Source: Gammaproteobacteria bacterium (lineage in GTDB: Bacteria > Pseudomonadota > Gammaproteobacteria > Thiohalobacterales > Thiohalobacteraceae). Taken from it: a DNA stretch of 64,000 bases. Where the stretch lies: positions 1 through 64,000 of the forward strand of contig JAHJQQ010000015.1 in NCBI GenBank assembly GCA_018819175.1, read 5' to 3'. The translations under genes and the position numbers were made by a program. This document shows positions 1-8,044 of this stretch, piece by piece; position 1 is the first letter of the stretch, and every line of letters starts with the position of its first letter. A model generated the notes under the pieces. It made no database searches. It was not told the origin of the DNA and saw nothing but the letters and a program-made list of their open reading frames with translations.

Positions 1-330
1 GAAGCTCTGGAACCATTTCGGGCCAAACGGCATCTTCATCGGCATCGCCGGGTTACCCAGCGGGCTGACTTCGGAGGGGATTTCTTTCTTCAGCAGCAGC
101 AGGCCGTAGAAGGTGAAGAAGATGCTGGCTTCCCAACCCAGCGCCGCAGCGGTCGAGGCCAGAATGAAGGGCGGATAGGCCCAATCGAGAGTACCTTTGG
201 TGGCGATAATGGACATCGACGGCGTTTTACTGGCCTGAATGTTTGCCAGTTTGGTCGGCAGCATCTCATCCAGTTTCTGGTTCAGCCAGGCATCCATATT
301 GGCATTCGGGGTTTCAACAGGTGCGTTCAT
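1..330 (-). CDS. dsrE2: DsrE2-like sulfur carrier protein, partial
   Basis: The first 110 codons are present and the gene runs off the left edge. The protein resembles the DsrE2 branch of the DsrE/F family: an N-terminal helix, a beta strand with the segment SMSIIATKGTLDW, and a hydrophobic stretch (about residues 52-80) ending in FYGLLLLKK. DsrE2 proteins are known as membrane-associated persulfide carriers in rhodanese-TusA-DsrE2 modules of sulfur oxidisers. The ATG is preceded by AGGAG. It lies 42 bp downstream of an unknown gene on the same strand, probably in one operon. The catalytic cysteine region is outside the window, so activity cannot be judged. Confidence 0.8.
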   Translation of the reverse strand, partial: MNAPVETPNANMDAWLNQKLDEMLPTKLANIQASKTPSMSIIATKGTLDWAYPPFILASTAAALGWEASIFFTFYGLLLLKKEIPSEVSPLGNPAMPMKMPFGPKWFQSF

Positions 331-372
331 GGTGTGTGCTCCTAATGTGGCGGACAGGCGACGTAGTGAGGG

Positions 373-846
373 TTAATAACCGAACTCCCCAAGCCAATCT
401 CCGTGGTGAAAATCGATGGATACCCAGCGTGGTACAAAAGCCTGTGGGCGTGTGACCGGCATAGTCTCGAGCGGAGGTGCTCCGGCACCGGTCTCAATCT
501 GGCAGTGCTGGGTGGTGACAGGACGGAATTGCAATGTCAGATGATCGAGCAGGGGCGCATGCGAACCGGCTGGGAGCGTGTCATCGGGCTGTGCATGACG
601 AAAGCGTACGGCCTTGCGGATCATGCAGCTGAAATAGAGTTCAACCTCGACGGTCAACGGTGACTGCAGTTTTCCCGCAGCGGCCAGGGCCTGACGCGAG
701 AATTCCACGCGCAGCGGGCGACCGAACAAGCGAGCCTCCATACCCAGTTCCTCCTGACTGCCCAACAGGAACTGGCGCCAACCTCGTGGGGTTGATGCTT
801 CCTCAAGTGCTACCGTAATCTCAGCACCGGTCTGCTCAAATGCCAT
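373..846 (-). CDS. Conserved-looking hypothetical protein next to dsrE2
   Basis: A 157-residue soluble protein that I do not recognise. It has no signal peptide or membrane segment. Two cysteines are visible (in YFSCMIRK and TQHCQIE), with a histidine-containing C-terminal segment FHHGDWLGEFGY. It is the first gene of a minus-strand unit leading into the dsrE2-like gene and is divergent from a TetR regulator. The intergenic gap holds a palindrome suited to that regulator. A role in sulfur trafficking is only a guess from position. Confidence 0.65.
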   Translation of the reverse strand: MAFEQTGAEITVALEEASTPRGWRQFLLGSQEELGMEARLFGRPLRVEFSRQALAAAGKLQSPLTVEVELYFSCMIRKAVRFRHAQPDDTLPAGSHAPLLDHLTLQFRPVTTQHCQIETGAGAPPLETMPVTRPQAFVPRWVSIDFHHGDWLGEFGY

Positions 847-880
847 GTGCCATACCCCTCTGGGAACATCGGCCTGGAAA

Positions 881-898
881 ACATACTGGATGGTATGT
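881..898. promoter_or_regulatory. Candidate TetR-family operator between divergent genes
   Basis: The 18-bp sequence ACATACTGGATGGTATGT is an inverted repeat (ACATAC/GTATGT around a 6-bp centre), the size and form usual for TetR-family operators. A -10-like TACAAT on the plus strand (898-903) overlaps its right edge. Binding there would repress the tetR gene and probably the divergent dsrE2 unit. Inferred from symmetry and position only. Confidence 0.5.
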
Positions 899-1016
899 AC
901 AATAGTCCCCAGTAAGGATAATTGTCAAGAAAATGAAATAAGTGATCTTATGTAAGTTAGCTATTTCTTAATATTCAATAGATTGAGTGCTATTTGAATG
1001 GATCTGGACAAAACAA

Positions 1017-1643
1017 ATGCCTACGCCTGATATCACAGCACGATCAGAAAGAAACTCGGACCGGACCCGTCGGGCTATACTTGAGGCGGCCTTTCAGGAG
1101 ATCTATCGAAATGGTTTTCAGGGCATGCGCCTGGACGATGTGGTGGCCGCAACCGGGCTGACCAAAGGTGCGCTGTACCATCATTTTCCCAATAAGCAGG
1201 CCCTCGGCTATGCCGTGGTGGATGAAATCATCCGCGACATCATCCAACAGGCCTGGTTGGAGCCTCTGGCATCCGATCCGAATCCATTAGCTGTCATCAT
1301 TCACTTCATCGGCCACATGGAAACCCTGATGGGCGGTGACATCGTCACACTGGGTTGTCCGATGAATAATCTGGCACAAGAGATGTCACCCTTGGACGAG
1401 GGTTTTCGTACCCGATTGGATCTGCTGTATCAGGAATGGCGTGGCAGTATTCAAGCCGCACTTGAACGTTCCCAACAAGCCGGTGTTATCCGCGCGGATG
1501 TTGATTGCAGCAAGACCGCGACCTTTGTACTTGCCGCCCTGTCCGGTTGTGTGGGTGCCGCAAAGAATGCGCAGAGCTCGGAACAGCTGCAAATCTGCGG
1601 TTCAGGATTGATCGACTATCTGGAGTCGTTGCGACCGGCCTAG
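1017..1643 (+). CDS. TetR/AcrR family transcriptional regulator
   Basis: A 208-residue DNA-binding repressor. The N-terminal helix-turn-helix domain (about residues 15-60) contains AATGLTKGALYHHFPNKQAL, the TetR recognition-helix signature. The C-terminal ligand domain has CPMNNLAQEM, seen in one TetR subfamily. I chose the ATG at 1017; a GTG at 987 in frame would add ten residues. It is divergent from the unknown gene plus dsrE2, with an operator-like palindrome at 881-898, so it probably controls that unit and itself. The ligand is unknown. Confidence 0.85.
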   Translation: MPTPDITARSERNSDRTRRAILEAAFQEIYRNGFQGMRLDDVVAATGLTKGALYHHFPNKQALGYAVVDEIIRDIIQQAWLEPLASDPNPLAVIIHFIGHMETLMGGDIVTLGCPMNNLAQEMSPLDEGFRTRLDLLYQEWRGSIQAALERSQQAGVIRADVDCSKTATFVLAALSGCVGAAKNAQSSEQLQICGSGLIDYLESLRPA

Positions 1644-1661
1644 AGAAGCTCTGATCGATTT

Positions 1662-1773
1662 AGGAACCTCTGATTTATTACTAAACCGTCATTCCGGCGC
1701 AGGCCGGAATCCATGTGATTCAAGGCACTGGATTCCGGCCTGCGCCGGAATGACGAATTATTCAGAGTTTCCT
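1662..1773. repeat. MITE-like inverted repeat (CGTCATTCCGGC family)
   Basis: Outer arms AGGAACCTCTGA (1662) and TCAGAGTTTCCT (ending 1773) enclose a second inverted repeat CGTCATTCCGGC...GCCGGAATGACG. It sits between the convergent tetR and dsrE-family genes. The same outer and inner arms recur at 15024-15135, and the inner arms recur alone at several other sites in the window. Confidence 0.85.
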
Positions 1774-1780
1774 TTATTTA

Positions 1781-1852
1781 ACCGCCAAGACGCCAAGAAC
1801 GCCAAGAAAAGCAGCCTTTAAATCGAAAGAAATAATTTTTCTGTCTTGGCGA
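1781..1852. repeat. CGCCAAG-type repeat with inverted arm
   Basis: Three CGCCAAGA-like units (1781-1809) are followed after an AT-rich stretch by the opposite arm TGTCTTGGCG (about 1842-1851). The same sequence family occurs at 28406-28650. It lies downstream of the MITE-like repeat and just after the stop codon of the minus-strand DsrE gene, so it may also act as a transcript end. Confidence 0.6.
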
Positions 1853-1859
1853 ATAACGA

Positions 1860-2387
1860 TCAGCGAATCTCCTCGATACTCCGTGTTTTCAACATCAGCT
1901 GCGGCGTGATCAGCGCGTAACCCTGCAATTGCCAATGCGCCAGTTCCGGAATCGCGGACGGAACCACCTGCACAAATTCATAAAAATCTTTCACCTGATA
2001 ACCATAATCAGCTGCCGCAATGCCACAGATCCTGAAACGCACGCCCAGTTGCGCGTAATAGCGCATGCGCTCGACGGCGTCTTGGTACTTCTCATAGTTC
2101 TTCCGGGCCAGAGTGACGATTTCGGTGCCGTGGATGATGACTATAAGATCGAGAAACTCCGGTGCAATCTCGTACGGCGCTTCCATCAACGGATTCATGA
2201 GTGAACGTATCCAATACAACGCCGCATGAATCTTTTCCGGGTCATCGAAATAAAAGTCGAAGACAACTTTTTGTTCGGAATAGGGCGTGGCTTCAAACGA
2301 TGCATGCTGTTCGGATGGCGTTTCCGCCATAGCGGGCGTTGCCGTGAGAACCAACATGAACCCACTGAAAATCAAGGATAGGAACAT
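1860..2387 (-). CDS. Periplasmic DsrE-family protein
   Basis: A 175-residue exported protein. A signal peptide of about 20 residues ends in TPAMA. The mature part has the DsrE/DsrF-like alpha/beta fold signature: LIVIIHGTEIVTL, then FRICGIAAADYG with a single conserved-looking cysteine, then VPSAIPELAHWQLQGYALI near the C-terminus. DsrE proteins bind or transfer sulfane sulfur; this branch is periplasmic. The ATG at 2387 was chosen because GGAGG lies 7 nt upstream and it starts a clean signal peptide; the reading frame is open up to 2498. It is divergent from the PAS/sigma-54 activator, its probable regulator. Confidence 0.75.
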   Translation of the reverse strand: MFLSLIFSGFMLVLTATPAMAETPSEQHASFEATPYSEQKVVFDFYFDDPEKIHAALYWIRSLMNPLMEAPYEIAPEFLDLIVIIHGTEIVTLARKNYEKYQDAVERMRYYAQLGVRFRICGIAAADYGYQVKDFYEFVQVVPSAIPELAHWQLQGYALITPQLMLKTRSIEEIR

Positions 2388-2417
2388 GAGCGAATCCTCC
2401 ATGTTGATGTGGCGATA

Positions 2418-2423
2418 ATTATA
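2418..2423 (-). promoter_or_regulatory. Candidate -10 element for the periplasmic DsrE gene
   Basis: The minus strand reads TATAAT here, an exact -10 hexamer, in an AT-rich stretch. It would place the transcription start about 24 nt before the ATG at 2387. No good -35 hexamer lies at the usual distance, which would suit an activated promoter. No sigma-54 (GG-N10-GC) element was found in the gap. Confidence 0.35.
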
Positions 2424-2522
2424 GATTAAATAACCGTCGTGCTTGGGATATGGCGCGTTGACAACATGGAAATGCCATGACACCCTCGGCATGTCCAACG
2501 GCGGACGTCAGGCGAGGTTGTC

Positions 2523-3869
2523 ATGGCCGATCACAGCAAGCCCAGCTGCGAACAAATCATCGATATCATTCCCGATCCCTTTGTCGTGATCGATCGCAAT
2601 TACCGCATTGTCGCTGCCAATCGGAATTACCGGGAGCGTTATGGAATGCATCCTGAAGATGTCGTGGGCCGTCGTTGCCATGAAGTCTCGCATCACTCCG
2701 ACGTCCCCTGCAGCCAGAATGGCGAGCATTGCCCGTTGGACGAGATACTGATCAGCAAGCAGGCAACTCAGGTGATGCATGTGCATTTTCATTCCGATGG
2801 GCAGGAGGAATATGTGCAGCTGCATGCCAGTCCGCTGCTGGAAAACGGAGAAGTGCGCTATATCGGTGAAACGATTTTCCCCGTGACGCCACCGGAAGGC
2901 GACGGCGATGATCTTTTGATCGGACGTTCCATGCGGTTGCTACGCATGCTGAGCCTGTTGCAGCGCGTTGCGCCCACCCAGACAACGGTGCTGTTGCTCG
3001 GTGAAAGCGGGGTTGGCAAGGAGCAAGTCGCGAAATATCTGCACCGGTATTCACAATGCAACAAGCGTCCTTTTGTGGTCATAGATTGCGGTGCGTTAGG
3101 CGAAAGTCTGATCGAAAGCGAACTGTTCGGTCATGAGAAGGGCTCCTTCACCGGTGCAATTCAACGCAAGAAAGGTTTATTCGAGGCAGCACAGGGCGGG
3201 ACATTGTTTATCGACGAGATCGGTGAACTGCCGATGTCCTTGCAGACCAAATTATTGCGTGCCCTCGAGACCGGGACCATTCGTCGTATAGGCGGGACAG
3301 ACTACATAAATGTTTCTGCGCGCATTATCGCTGCGACCAACCGCGATATTAAGGAGATGGTTGCGCAAGGGACGTTCCGGCAGGATCTCTACTACCGCCT
3401 GTCCGCCTTTCCTGTCGAGGTGCCTGCTTTACGCGAGCGGAAAGACGATGTGCCCATGCTGGCTGAATATTTCCTGGCCCGTATCGATAATGGTAAGCGA
3501 CATATACCGCTAGCCCCCGAAGTTATTGAAACGCTGTTGAGTTACGATTATCCGGGGAATGTGCGTGAACTGCGCAATATTGTTGAGCGTGCCACAATTC
3601 TCGCCGGAGGCGATGCACTCGCGCCGCGGCATTTCTCTTTCGAGCACAAAAAGGCAGCGCCTTCCCAGGCAGGCCAATCCGGCACATCAACGTTCGCCGA
3701 ACGACGCAGTGGCCGGTTGGACAATGATCAGATCGTGCGGGCACTGGAGCAGGCCCAGGGACACCGGGCTCATGCGGCCAAACTGCTGGGCATCAGTGAA
3801 CGTACGCTGTACCGGTTGATTGCCAGGCTGCAGGTCCAATCCGTGACAGCAGGGTCTGACAAGACCTGA
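2523..3869 (+). CDS. PAS-domain sigma-54-dependent transcriptional activator
   Basis: A 448-residue enhancer-binding protein. Residues about 10-115 form a PAS sensor domain containing CHEVSHHSDVPC and CPLDE, a cysteine/histidine cluster that could bind metal, heme or react with sulfur species. Residues about 135-365 are the AAA+ domain: Walker A GESGVGKE, the sigma-54 contact loop GSFTGA (usual form GAFTGA) and Walker B TLFIDEIGE. The C-terminus is a Fis-type helix-turn-helix (HAAKLLGISERTLYRLI). No receiver domain is present, so sensing is likely direct. It is divergent from the periplasmic DsrE gene. Confidence 0.92.
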   Translation: MADHSKPSCEQIIDIIPDPFVVIDRNYRIVAANRNYRERYGMHPEDVVGRRCHEVSHHSDVPCSQNGEHCPLDEILISKQATQVMHVHFHSDGQEEYVQLHASPLLENGEVRYIGETIFPVTPPEGDGDDLLIGRSMRLLRMLSLLQRVAPTQTTVLLLGESGVGKEQVAKYLHRYSQCNKRPFVVIDCGALGESLIESELFGHEKGSFTGAIQRKKGLFEAAQGGTLFIDEIGELPMSLQTKLLRALETGTIRRIGGTDYINVSARIIAATNRDIKEMVAQGTFRQDLYYRLSAFPVEVPALRERKDDVPMLAEYFLARIDNGKRHIPLAPEVIETLLSYDYPGNVRELRNIVERATILAGGDALAPRHFSFEHKKAAPSQAGQSGTSTFAERRSGRLDNDQIVRALEQAQGHRAHAAKLLGISERTLYRLIARLQVQSVTAGSDKT

Positions 3870-3911
3870 CAGATGACATGACATGGCAGAAGTTGGCGTG
3901 GAAATCATCAA

Positions 3912-4060
3912 CCTATAAACCGCATTTGCCACGCAATCACACGAAAAAAACTGGACAAGTTCATAAGCTTCACGCTGGCACCACCATCACCCACAGGCTG
4001 GTGAATAGACCCTCCAGGAATGCATGGCTCAGTGTCTTCCGTGGCTGAAATGATTTTTTT
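3912..4060. repeat. Dispersed ~150-bp repeat, copy 1
   Basis: This segment is the reverse complement, with mismatches and small indels, of 12817-12978. Shared blocks include CCTATAAACCGCATTTGCC, CATAAGCTTCACGCTGGCA, the reverse complement of ATTCCTGGAG, and TTCCGTGGCTGAAATGATTT. The two copies are in opposite orientation about 9 kb apart. It has no coding capacity and lies between the activator and the rhodanese terminator. Confidence 0.8.
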
Positions 4061-4071
4061 CAGGATCACAT

Positions 4072-4093
4072 AAAAAAGGCGGCCGAAGCCGCC
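4072..4093 (-). terminator. Rho-independent terminator of the rhodanese gene
   Basis: On the minus strand the sequence reads GGCGGCTTCGGCCGCC followed by TTTTTTA. This is a 6-bp GC stem with a TTCG loop and a T-tract, about 25 nt after the rhodanese stop codon. Confidence 0.9.
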
Positions 4094-4118
4094 CTGGAAG
4101 TCGGGATACTACGGGTTG

Positions 4119-4778
4119 TTACGGCTTCTTGGGGATCACTGTGGTCATGCCCAGGATCTCCCAATCCTGCATACCGCCGCGATACCATTTGATCTTGTCA
4201 GCCGGGTAACCATATTTCAGTAAGGTTTTGATGTTGGTTGGTGATTGCCCGCACCACATGCCATTGCAGAACAATACCAGTGTTTTGGCGCCACTGAAGT
4301 CCCACAAGCCTTCCTGATTGCGCGCCCCGAGGCGTTTTTCCAGGATGTCGGCGATGGTGAACGGGTCGGATTTCGCGGCATTGAGCTGATCCCAGGGGAT
4401 GTTCACGGAGCCTGGAATAGTGCCTTTTGCGACCCAGTCCGGTGTCCGTGAATCAATCACCATGATCTTGTCATTACCGGCAGCGATCTGTTTCAGATAA
4501 TCGAGCACCTCCAATTCACCGATGGTTTCGACGCCGGGTGCCAATGTGCCAGGCTGGATACAGAACGGTGGACAGTCGCGCGAGGTCTTGGCGAAATCCG
4601 CTTTGACGGTGTTTTTCTCATCCTGATTGCGTGAAATAGTTGTCTTCTGGCCATCATGGATAACTTCCACGGAAGCCATGTCCGGTGTGATTTTGACTTT
4701 GGGCTCATCAGCAGCCTGCGTGGGGGCCGCGATGGTCAGGGCTATAGCTAAGACAGACATCAGGAAGGTTGTTCTCAT
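4119..4778 (-). CDS. Periplasmic rhodanese-domain protein
   Basis: A 219-residue exported sulfurtransferase-like protein. The signal peptide ends near residue 22 (PTQA/AD). A rhodanese domain covers about residues 85-215, with MVIDSRTPDW early and the active-site loop CNGMWCGQS, where Cys171 is the expected persulfide-forming residue and Cys176 is a second cysteine in the loop. A further pair (Cys69, Cys73 in DCPPFC) precedes the domain. It probably handles sulfane sulfur or a thiol partner in the periplasm. It ends at a strong terminator; a small secreted protein gene lies just upstream on the same strand. Confidence 0.85.
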   Translation of the reverse strand: MRTTFLMSVLAIALTIAAPTQAADEPKVKITPDMASVEVIHDGQKTTISRNQDEKNTVKADFAKTSRDCPPFCIQPGTLAPGVETIGELEVLDYLKQIAAGNDKIMVIDSRTPDWVAKGTIPGSVNIPWDQLNAAKSDPFTIADILEKRLGARNQEGLWDFSGAKTLVLFCNGMWCGQSPTNIKTLLKYGYPADKIKWYRGGMQDWEILGMTTVIPKKP

Positions 4779-4818
4779 ATTCGTGCTCCTCGGTGTTGTT
4801 GGTAGTTCTGTATCCCTG

Positions 4819-4835
4819 TGACTTGATAAAAGTCA
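4819..4835. promoter_or_regulatory. Palindrome upstream of the rhodanese gene
   Basis: TGACTT-N5-AAGTCA, a perfect 6-bp inverted repeat, lies 40 bp upstream of the rhodanese ATG and just after the stop of the small secreted protein. It may be an operator or a short stem; nothing in the sequence decides between the two. Confidence 0.3.
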
Positions 4836-4843
4836 TAGGTCAT

Positions 4844-5065
4844 TCATTCGCAATCCGGCTCACTTTCTCCTGCCGCTGGTTTTTTGTCTGTGCTTTCCGG
4901 AGTCTTATCGGATGATTGCGTGTCTTTTGGTTGGGTGGGTTTGTCACCGCTTTGTTCAGTTGATGGCTGAGTTGACTGATTGTCTGCATCAGAGACGGCA
5001 TCCGCCGCGGAGAGTGTCTGTGCGGATAAAAACAGCATTCCGGCTATAAAAACCTTATATGTCAT
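4844..5065 (-). CDS. Small secreted low-complexity protein
   Basis: A 73-residue protein. It has a signal peptide (MTYKVFIAGMLFLSAQTLSA) followed by an apparently disordered tail rich in Ser, Thr, Asp, Gln, Lys and Pro with repeats of the QSSDK/QSGDK type, ending in a lone cysteine (EPDCE). The ATG has GGAG just upstream; the frame is open further upstream, but only this start gives a signal peptide. It lies 28 bp after aroF and before the rhodanese gene, and may be cotranscribed with either. I recognise no family. Confidence 0.6.
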   Translation of the reverse strand: MTYKVFIAGMLFLSAQTLSAADAVSDADNQSTQPSTEQSGDKPTQPKDTQSSDKTPESTDKKPAAGESEPDCE

Positions 5066-5093
5066 AATCTCCTCTCTGCCAGTTAAATCTAGT

Positions 5094-6221
5094 CTAAGAA
5101 TTATTCTTTTGCATTGCCTCGAGCGCCAACGCCCGTCGCTGCTCATAAGCGTTGCGTGCTATAGCGACGTCCTGCAGAAACAGTGCCAACTCGGATAGAC
5201 GTAGCGCCTGTGGTCCATCGACCAGCGCCTTTTCCGGTGCGGGATGGAAATCCACCAGAATCATATTCGCGCCGGCGATGACGCCCTGTGCGGTCACATG
5301 CATGACATCCAGAATATTATCCGGTGCGCGATCACGAGTGCCCACGGAATGCGAGGGATCGATGCATACAGGCATACGCGTGAGTCGCTTGACCACGGGC
5401 ACATGCGCGAAGTCGACGAAATTGCGGTGCGGATCACCCATGTTGGACTTCATGCCGCGCAGCCCGAAGATCACCTTGCGATTACCCTCGCTGGCCAGAT
5501 ATTCCGCGGCATTCAATGATTCTTCCAGCGTGATACCGAAACCGCGCTTGAGCAGCACGGGCATATCCTGCTGACGCCCAACGGCCTTGAGCAATTCGAA
5601 ATTCTGTGTGTTGCGGGTGCCGATCTGCAGCATGACGCCCGTGGGGTGTCCGGTCTGTTCCAAGGCAGCACGGATTTCCTGCACATGGTTTTCGTGCGTG
5701 ATTTCCATGGCGACGACCTTGATGCCGTATTTGCCGGCCAGCTCGAAGACATAGGGTAGGCAATTCTTTCCGTGACCTTGAAAGGCATAGGGACTGGTGC
5801 GAGGTTTATAGGCGCCCATGCGCGTGCAGACTTGGCCATTGTCCTGCAGTGCCTGCAGCATCATTTCCACATGTTCGGGATTGTCCACCGCACAGAGCCC
5901 GGCGAAGACATGCAGATGATCCTGGCTGAAAGTGACGCCGTTGTACTCGAACGCAGTCCCGCGTGTCGCATCACGATGCCGGCCCAGGATGCGGTACTCC
6001 TGCGACACTCTGACCACGCGTTCGACGGTGGGCAGGCTTTGCATGTCTTCCACTGACAACGCGGCGGTATCGCCGACCAGATAGATCTCGGTCAAGATCT
6101 GCTGGGTGCCGACCTCCTGATGCACGCGGGTTTTGATATTCGGGAGTTTCGCCAGATAGTCCATCAGTTGACGATAGGCATGGCCCTGGTGATCGGTATT
6201 GGGTTCGAGTATGAGTATCAT
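5094..6221 (-). CDS. aroF: 3-deoxy-7-phosphoheptulonate synthase (DAHP synthase), AroF type
   Basis: A 375-residue enzyme joining phosphoenolpyruvate and erythrose 4-phosphate in the first step of the shikimate pathway. It is of the KDO8P-related class: an N-terminal ferredoxin-like domain (about residues 1-70) followed by a TIM barrel with the signature GAYKPRTSPYAFQG, then LLKRGF, RGMKS and the metal-binding CIDPSHSVGTRD. The N-terminal domain in relatives such as the Thermotoga enzyme gives feedback control. It is divergent from bioA with a gap of about 105 bp. Confidence 0.92.
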   Translation of the reverse strand: MILILEPNTDHQGHAYRQLMDYLAKLPNIKTRVHQEVGTQQILTEIYLVGDTAALSVEDMQSLPTVERVVRVSQEYRILGRHRDATRGTAFEYNGVTFSQDHLHVFAGLCAVDNPEHVEMMLQALQDNGQVCTRMGAYKPRTSPYAFQGHGKNCLPYVFELAGKYGIKVVAMEITHENHVQEIRAALEQTGHPTGVMLQIGTRNTQNFELLKAVGRQQDMPVLLKRGFGITLEESLNAAEYLASEGNRKVIFGLRGMKSNMGDPHRNFVDFAHVPVVKRLTRMPVCIDPSHSVGTRDRAPDNILDVMHVTAQGVIAGANMILVDFHPAPEKALVDGPQALRLSELALFLQDVAIARNAYEQRRALALEAMQKNNS

Positions 6222-6327
6222 GGCTGCATCCGTTCGGTTGACTGTGATTTGCGCCGGTGAACAGGCGGTTGCGCTACAATGCCCCGGGCAATGTGCTCAT
6301 ACCATAACTGACTGGGAACAGGTTGCA

Positions 6328-7656
6328 ATGCCATCCGATCAAGAATCCACACAAGCATCTTTTGAGCGCGACTGGCTGCGCTTCGATCGTGAGCATGTCT
6401 GGCACCCGTACAGCTCCATGACCGCACCGATCACCGCCTATCCGGTGCGGTCAGCACAGGGCGTACGGATCCTGCTGGAGAATGGCCGGGAGCTGATCGA
6501 TGGCATGTCCAGCTGGTGGTCCGCCATCCACGGTTACAACCACCCGGTGTTGAATGCGGCGCTACGCCATCAGCTCGACGACATGGCGCATGTCATGTTC
6601 GGCGGGCTCACTCACAAGCCCGCCGTCCGGCTGGCAGCACATCTGATCGATCTCACGCCGGCGCCCTTGCAGCATGTTTTCTTTGCCGATTCCGGTTCTG
6701 TGGCCGTCGAGGTTGCCATCAAAATGGCGATTCAATATTGGTATGCGCAAGGGGAGACAGAGCGCAGCAAACTGCTGACCATCCGTAACGGTTATCACGG
6801 CGACACCTTCGCCGCCATGAGTGTCTGCGACCCGGTGGGTGGCATGCACGAGTTGTTCAGTGGTGTGTTACCTAAGCACATTTTCACACGCGCCCCCCAA
6901 TGTCGTCGCGATGAAGATTGGTCGGAAATCGAGATAGCAGAGCTGCAGCAGTTTTTACGCAGCCAGGCCCATGAGATTGCCGCCGTGATTCTTGAGCCCA
7001 TTGTGCAGGGCGCCGGCGGCATGCGGTTTTACTGTCCACAGTATCTGCGACGGGTTCGTGAACTCTGCGACGAGCACGATGTGTTATTGATCGCCGATGA
7101 GATCGCCACCGGCTTCGGGCGGACCGGGCGGATGTTTGCCTGCGAACATGCCGATATTGCCCCGGACATTCTTTGTCTCGGCAAGGCGCTGACGGGCGGC
7201 TATATGACACTGGCTGCTACATTAACGACTTCACGCATAGCGCACGGCATTTCGGCAAGTGATCCCGGTGTGTTCATGCACGGCCCGACCTTCATGGCCA
7301 ATCCGCTGGCCTGCGCGGTGGCCAATGCCAATATCGACTTATTGCTGCAGAGCGATTGGCAGAAACACATCAGCGACATCGAAACGGGCTTGGAGCAGGG
7401 ACTAGCACCCTGCCGTGAATTTCCCGGCGTGCGCGAGGTGCGTGTACTCGGCGCAATCGGCGTGGTCGAACTGGAACATCCCGTCGATATGCACTGGATG
7501 CCGGAACAATTCGTACAACGTGGTGTGTGGGTACGGCCGTTCCGCAATCTGGTATATGTCATGCCGCCCTATATCATCAACGCGGATGATTTGGCGCGGC
7601 TTTGCGCGGCGATTGTCGAGGTGGTCAAGGTGGCAGCTGAACGATTGGTAATGTAG
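6328..7656 (+). CDS. bioA: Adenosylmethionine-8-amino-7-oxononanoate aminotransferase
   Basis: A 442-residue class III PLP-dependent transaminase of biotin synthesis that uses S-adenosylmethionine as amino donor. Typical segments are WHPYSSM near the N-terminus, DGMSSWWSAIHGYNHP, NGYHGDTFAAMSVCDP, the PLP aspartate motif LLIADEIATGFGRTG and the Schiff-base lysine in LGKALTGGYM. The ATG at 6328 fits the usual BioA N-terminus; the frame is open to 6199 but that part overlaps the divergent aroF start. Other biotin genes are not in the window. Confidence 0.93.
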   Translation: MPSDQESTQASFERDWLRFDREHVWHPYSSMTAPITAYPVRSAQGVRILLENGRELIDGMSSWWSAIHGYNHPVLNAALRHQLDDMAHVMFGGLTHKPAVRLAAHLIDLTPAPLQHVFFADSGSVAVEVAIKMAIQYWYAQGETERSKLLTIRNGYHGDTFAAMSVCDPVGGMHELFSGVLPKHIFTRAPQCRRDEDWSEIEIAELQQFLRSQAHEIAAVILEPIVQGAGGMRFYCPQYLRRVRELCDEHDVLLIADEIATGFGRTGRMFACEHADIAPDILCLGKALTGGYMTLAATLTTSRIAHGISASDPGVFMHGPTFMANPLACAVANANIDLLLQSDWQKHISDIETGLEQGLAPCREFPGVREVRVLGAIGVVELEHPVDMHWMPEQFVQRGVWVRPFRNLVYVMPPYIINADDLARLCAAIVEVVKVAAERLVM

Positions 7657-8044
7657 GTTAGTAGCCCGAGATTCACTTTGTTCAACTGCAGTATTCCAGA
7701 CGTAATCTGACAGTCAGTGTCCGGTTCATTCAAGCTTTGAAGTCAGATTAAGGGGAAGTGGCCGTCAGACAGCAGATACATTAGTGAGTGCTGATGTACT
7801 GCTGCCGGCGATACGCGGACTCTTACGACAGTGCTTTGATCGGCACTATAAATCCCGCAATCGTAGGGAGCGGGTACGGAGTTCAAGTACACCGACACCT
7901 TAGATACCGATCCGCCCCTGATTTTTAGTCGAACTCTGAATGTCGCTAAAATCGCTACAAATAATATCATATCCATCTGTAAATTAAAGTATTTTTATTA
8001 TTTTCCGAATAGTAAGGATATTCATGATCTAAATCGCAGATGAC
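7657..8044. other. Intergenic region with no recognised gene
   Basis: About 390 bp between bioA and the HD-GYP gene. The left two thirds show no convincing gene, RNA or repeat; one 77-codon minus-strand frame looks random. The last 110 bp are AT-rich and most likely hold the promoter of the HD-GYP gene, but I could not fix -35/-10 elements. Confidence 0.5.

Noticed and set aside
2388..2522. Sigma-54 promoter for the periplasmic DsrE gene
   Set aside because: TGGCATTTCCATGTTGTC has the GG but not the GC at the required distance; only a sigma-70-like -10 was kept.
6238..6280. TTGACT and TACAAT upstream of bioA as a promoter
   Set aside because: The spacing of 31 bp is far too long for a -35/-10 pair.
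7743..7976. 77-codon minus-strand frame between bioA and the HD-GYP gene
   Set aside because: No recognisable domain, odd composition, no ribosome site, and it runs through the likely HD-GYP promoter.
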